DNA from: Diogma glabrata | Lineage: Eukaryota; Arthropoda; Insecta; Diptera; Cylindrotomidae | Length of the DNA: 64,000 bases | Direction: 5' to 3' | Assembly: GCA_963693315.1 (NCBI GenBank) | Contig: OY856186.1 | Span: 459,109,360-459,173,359, forward strand | In this document: piece by piece, positions 63,926 through 64,000 of the stretch | How the letters are laid out: each line of letters begins with the position of its first letter | Position numbering within the stretch: position 1 is the stretch's first letter | Notes under the pieces: model-generated | The model's input: the letters and a program-made list of their open reading frames with translations, nothing else | Told to the model about the DNA's origin: nothing | The model's database searches: none | Position numbers and translations under genes: made by a program

Positions 63926-64000
63926 AAACATCAATACGTTGCCGGAAAATTATAATCAAAATTCCAAAAATATTGTTAAATTAAATAAAATCAAACTTTT

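Larger units (their letters stand above)
61441..63930 (+). repeat. Duplicated segment, copy 2
   Basis: Nearly identical to 25850-28160. It starts right at the gap edge. Differences are single bases and small indels plus an extra tandem unit at 63725-63925. Confidence 0.92.

Overview
This window is very AT-rich eukaryotic DNA, almost certainly from an insect. The evidence is spliced genes with GT-AG introns and AATAAA signals, an insect-style secreted type-B carboxylesterase, a tetraspanin, and a dense load of Penelope-like elements (PLEs), Helitrons, Ty3 retrotransposons, Jockey-like LINE fragments and MITEs. I cannot fix the order of the insect from sequence alone.

Host genes are few. They are: a two-exon tetraspanin (7000-8797, +); a three-exon carboxylesterase (42878 down to 37635, -) whose 3.5-kb first intron is filled with transposon debris and a 432-bp AT array; and three copies of a tiny two-exon gene for a secreted peptide of 57-58 residues (26512-26768 +, 55955-55643 -, 62105-62361 +). 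The peptide family is the most interesting host feature. It has a signal peptide split by an intron after codon 6, a conserved acidic stretch containing P-x-D-E-T-P-F-G, and a short Lys-rich amphipathic C-terminus ending in Gly, as in an amidated bioactive peptide. I do not recognise it as a described family.

Layout: 1-3500, possible gene fragment and noncoding DNA; 3559-4969, nested hAT-like element; 7000-9080, tetraspanin; 11611-17195, a Helitron interrupted by a nearly intact PLE; 18584-18950, a perfect 367-bp palindrome with a tRNA-like pol III promoter; 20-24 kb, MITEs; 24.5-25.6 kb, a 330-bp satellite running into (TA)n; 25.85-28.2 kb, peptide gene and flanks; 28.3-32.6 kb, 56-bp and ~150-bp satellites around a decayed pogo/Tigger element; 34-37 kb, Helitron end, LINE and Ty3 remnants; 37.6-42.9 kb, carboxylesterase; 43.6-48.4 kb, MITEs, an inverted Helitron copy and a LINE; 48625-53282, a complete but mutated Ty3/mag-like retrotransposon with both LTRs and TSD; 53331-54052, a hAT MITE with perfect 8-bp TSD; 55.6 kb, peptide paralogue; 56.9-61.2 kb, PLE, MITE and duplicated DNA; 61242-61441, a 200-N gap; 61441-64000, a near-identical second copy of 25.85-28.2 kb.

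The second copy lies directly after a round-number gap, so it may be a mis-scaffolded allelic contig rather than a real duplication; the divergent minus-strand paralogue is free of that doubt. PLE tails across the window share a small hairpin abutting GAAAC or GAAAT, with stem bases that differ but stay complementary. This supports a retained hammerhead-type RNA fold.
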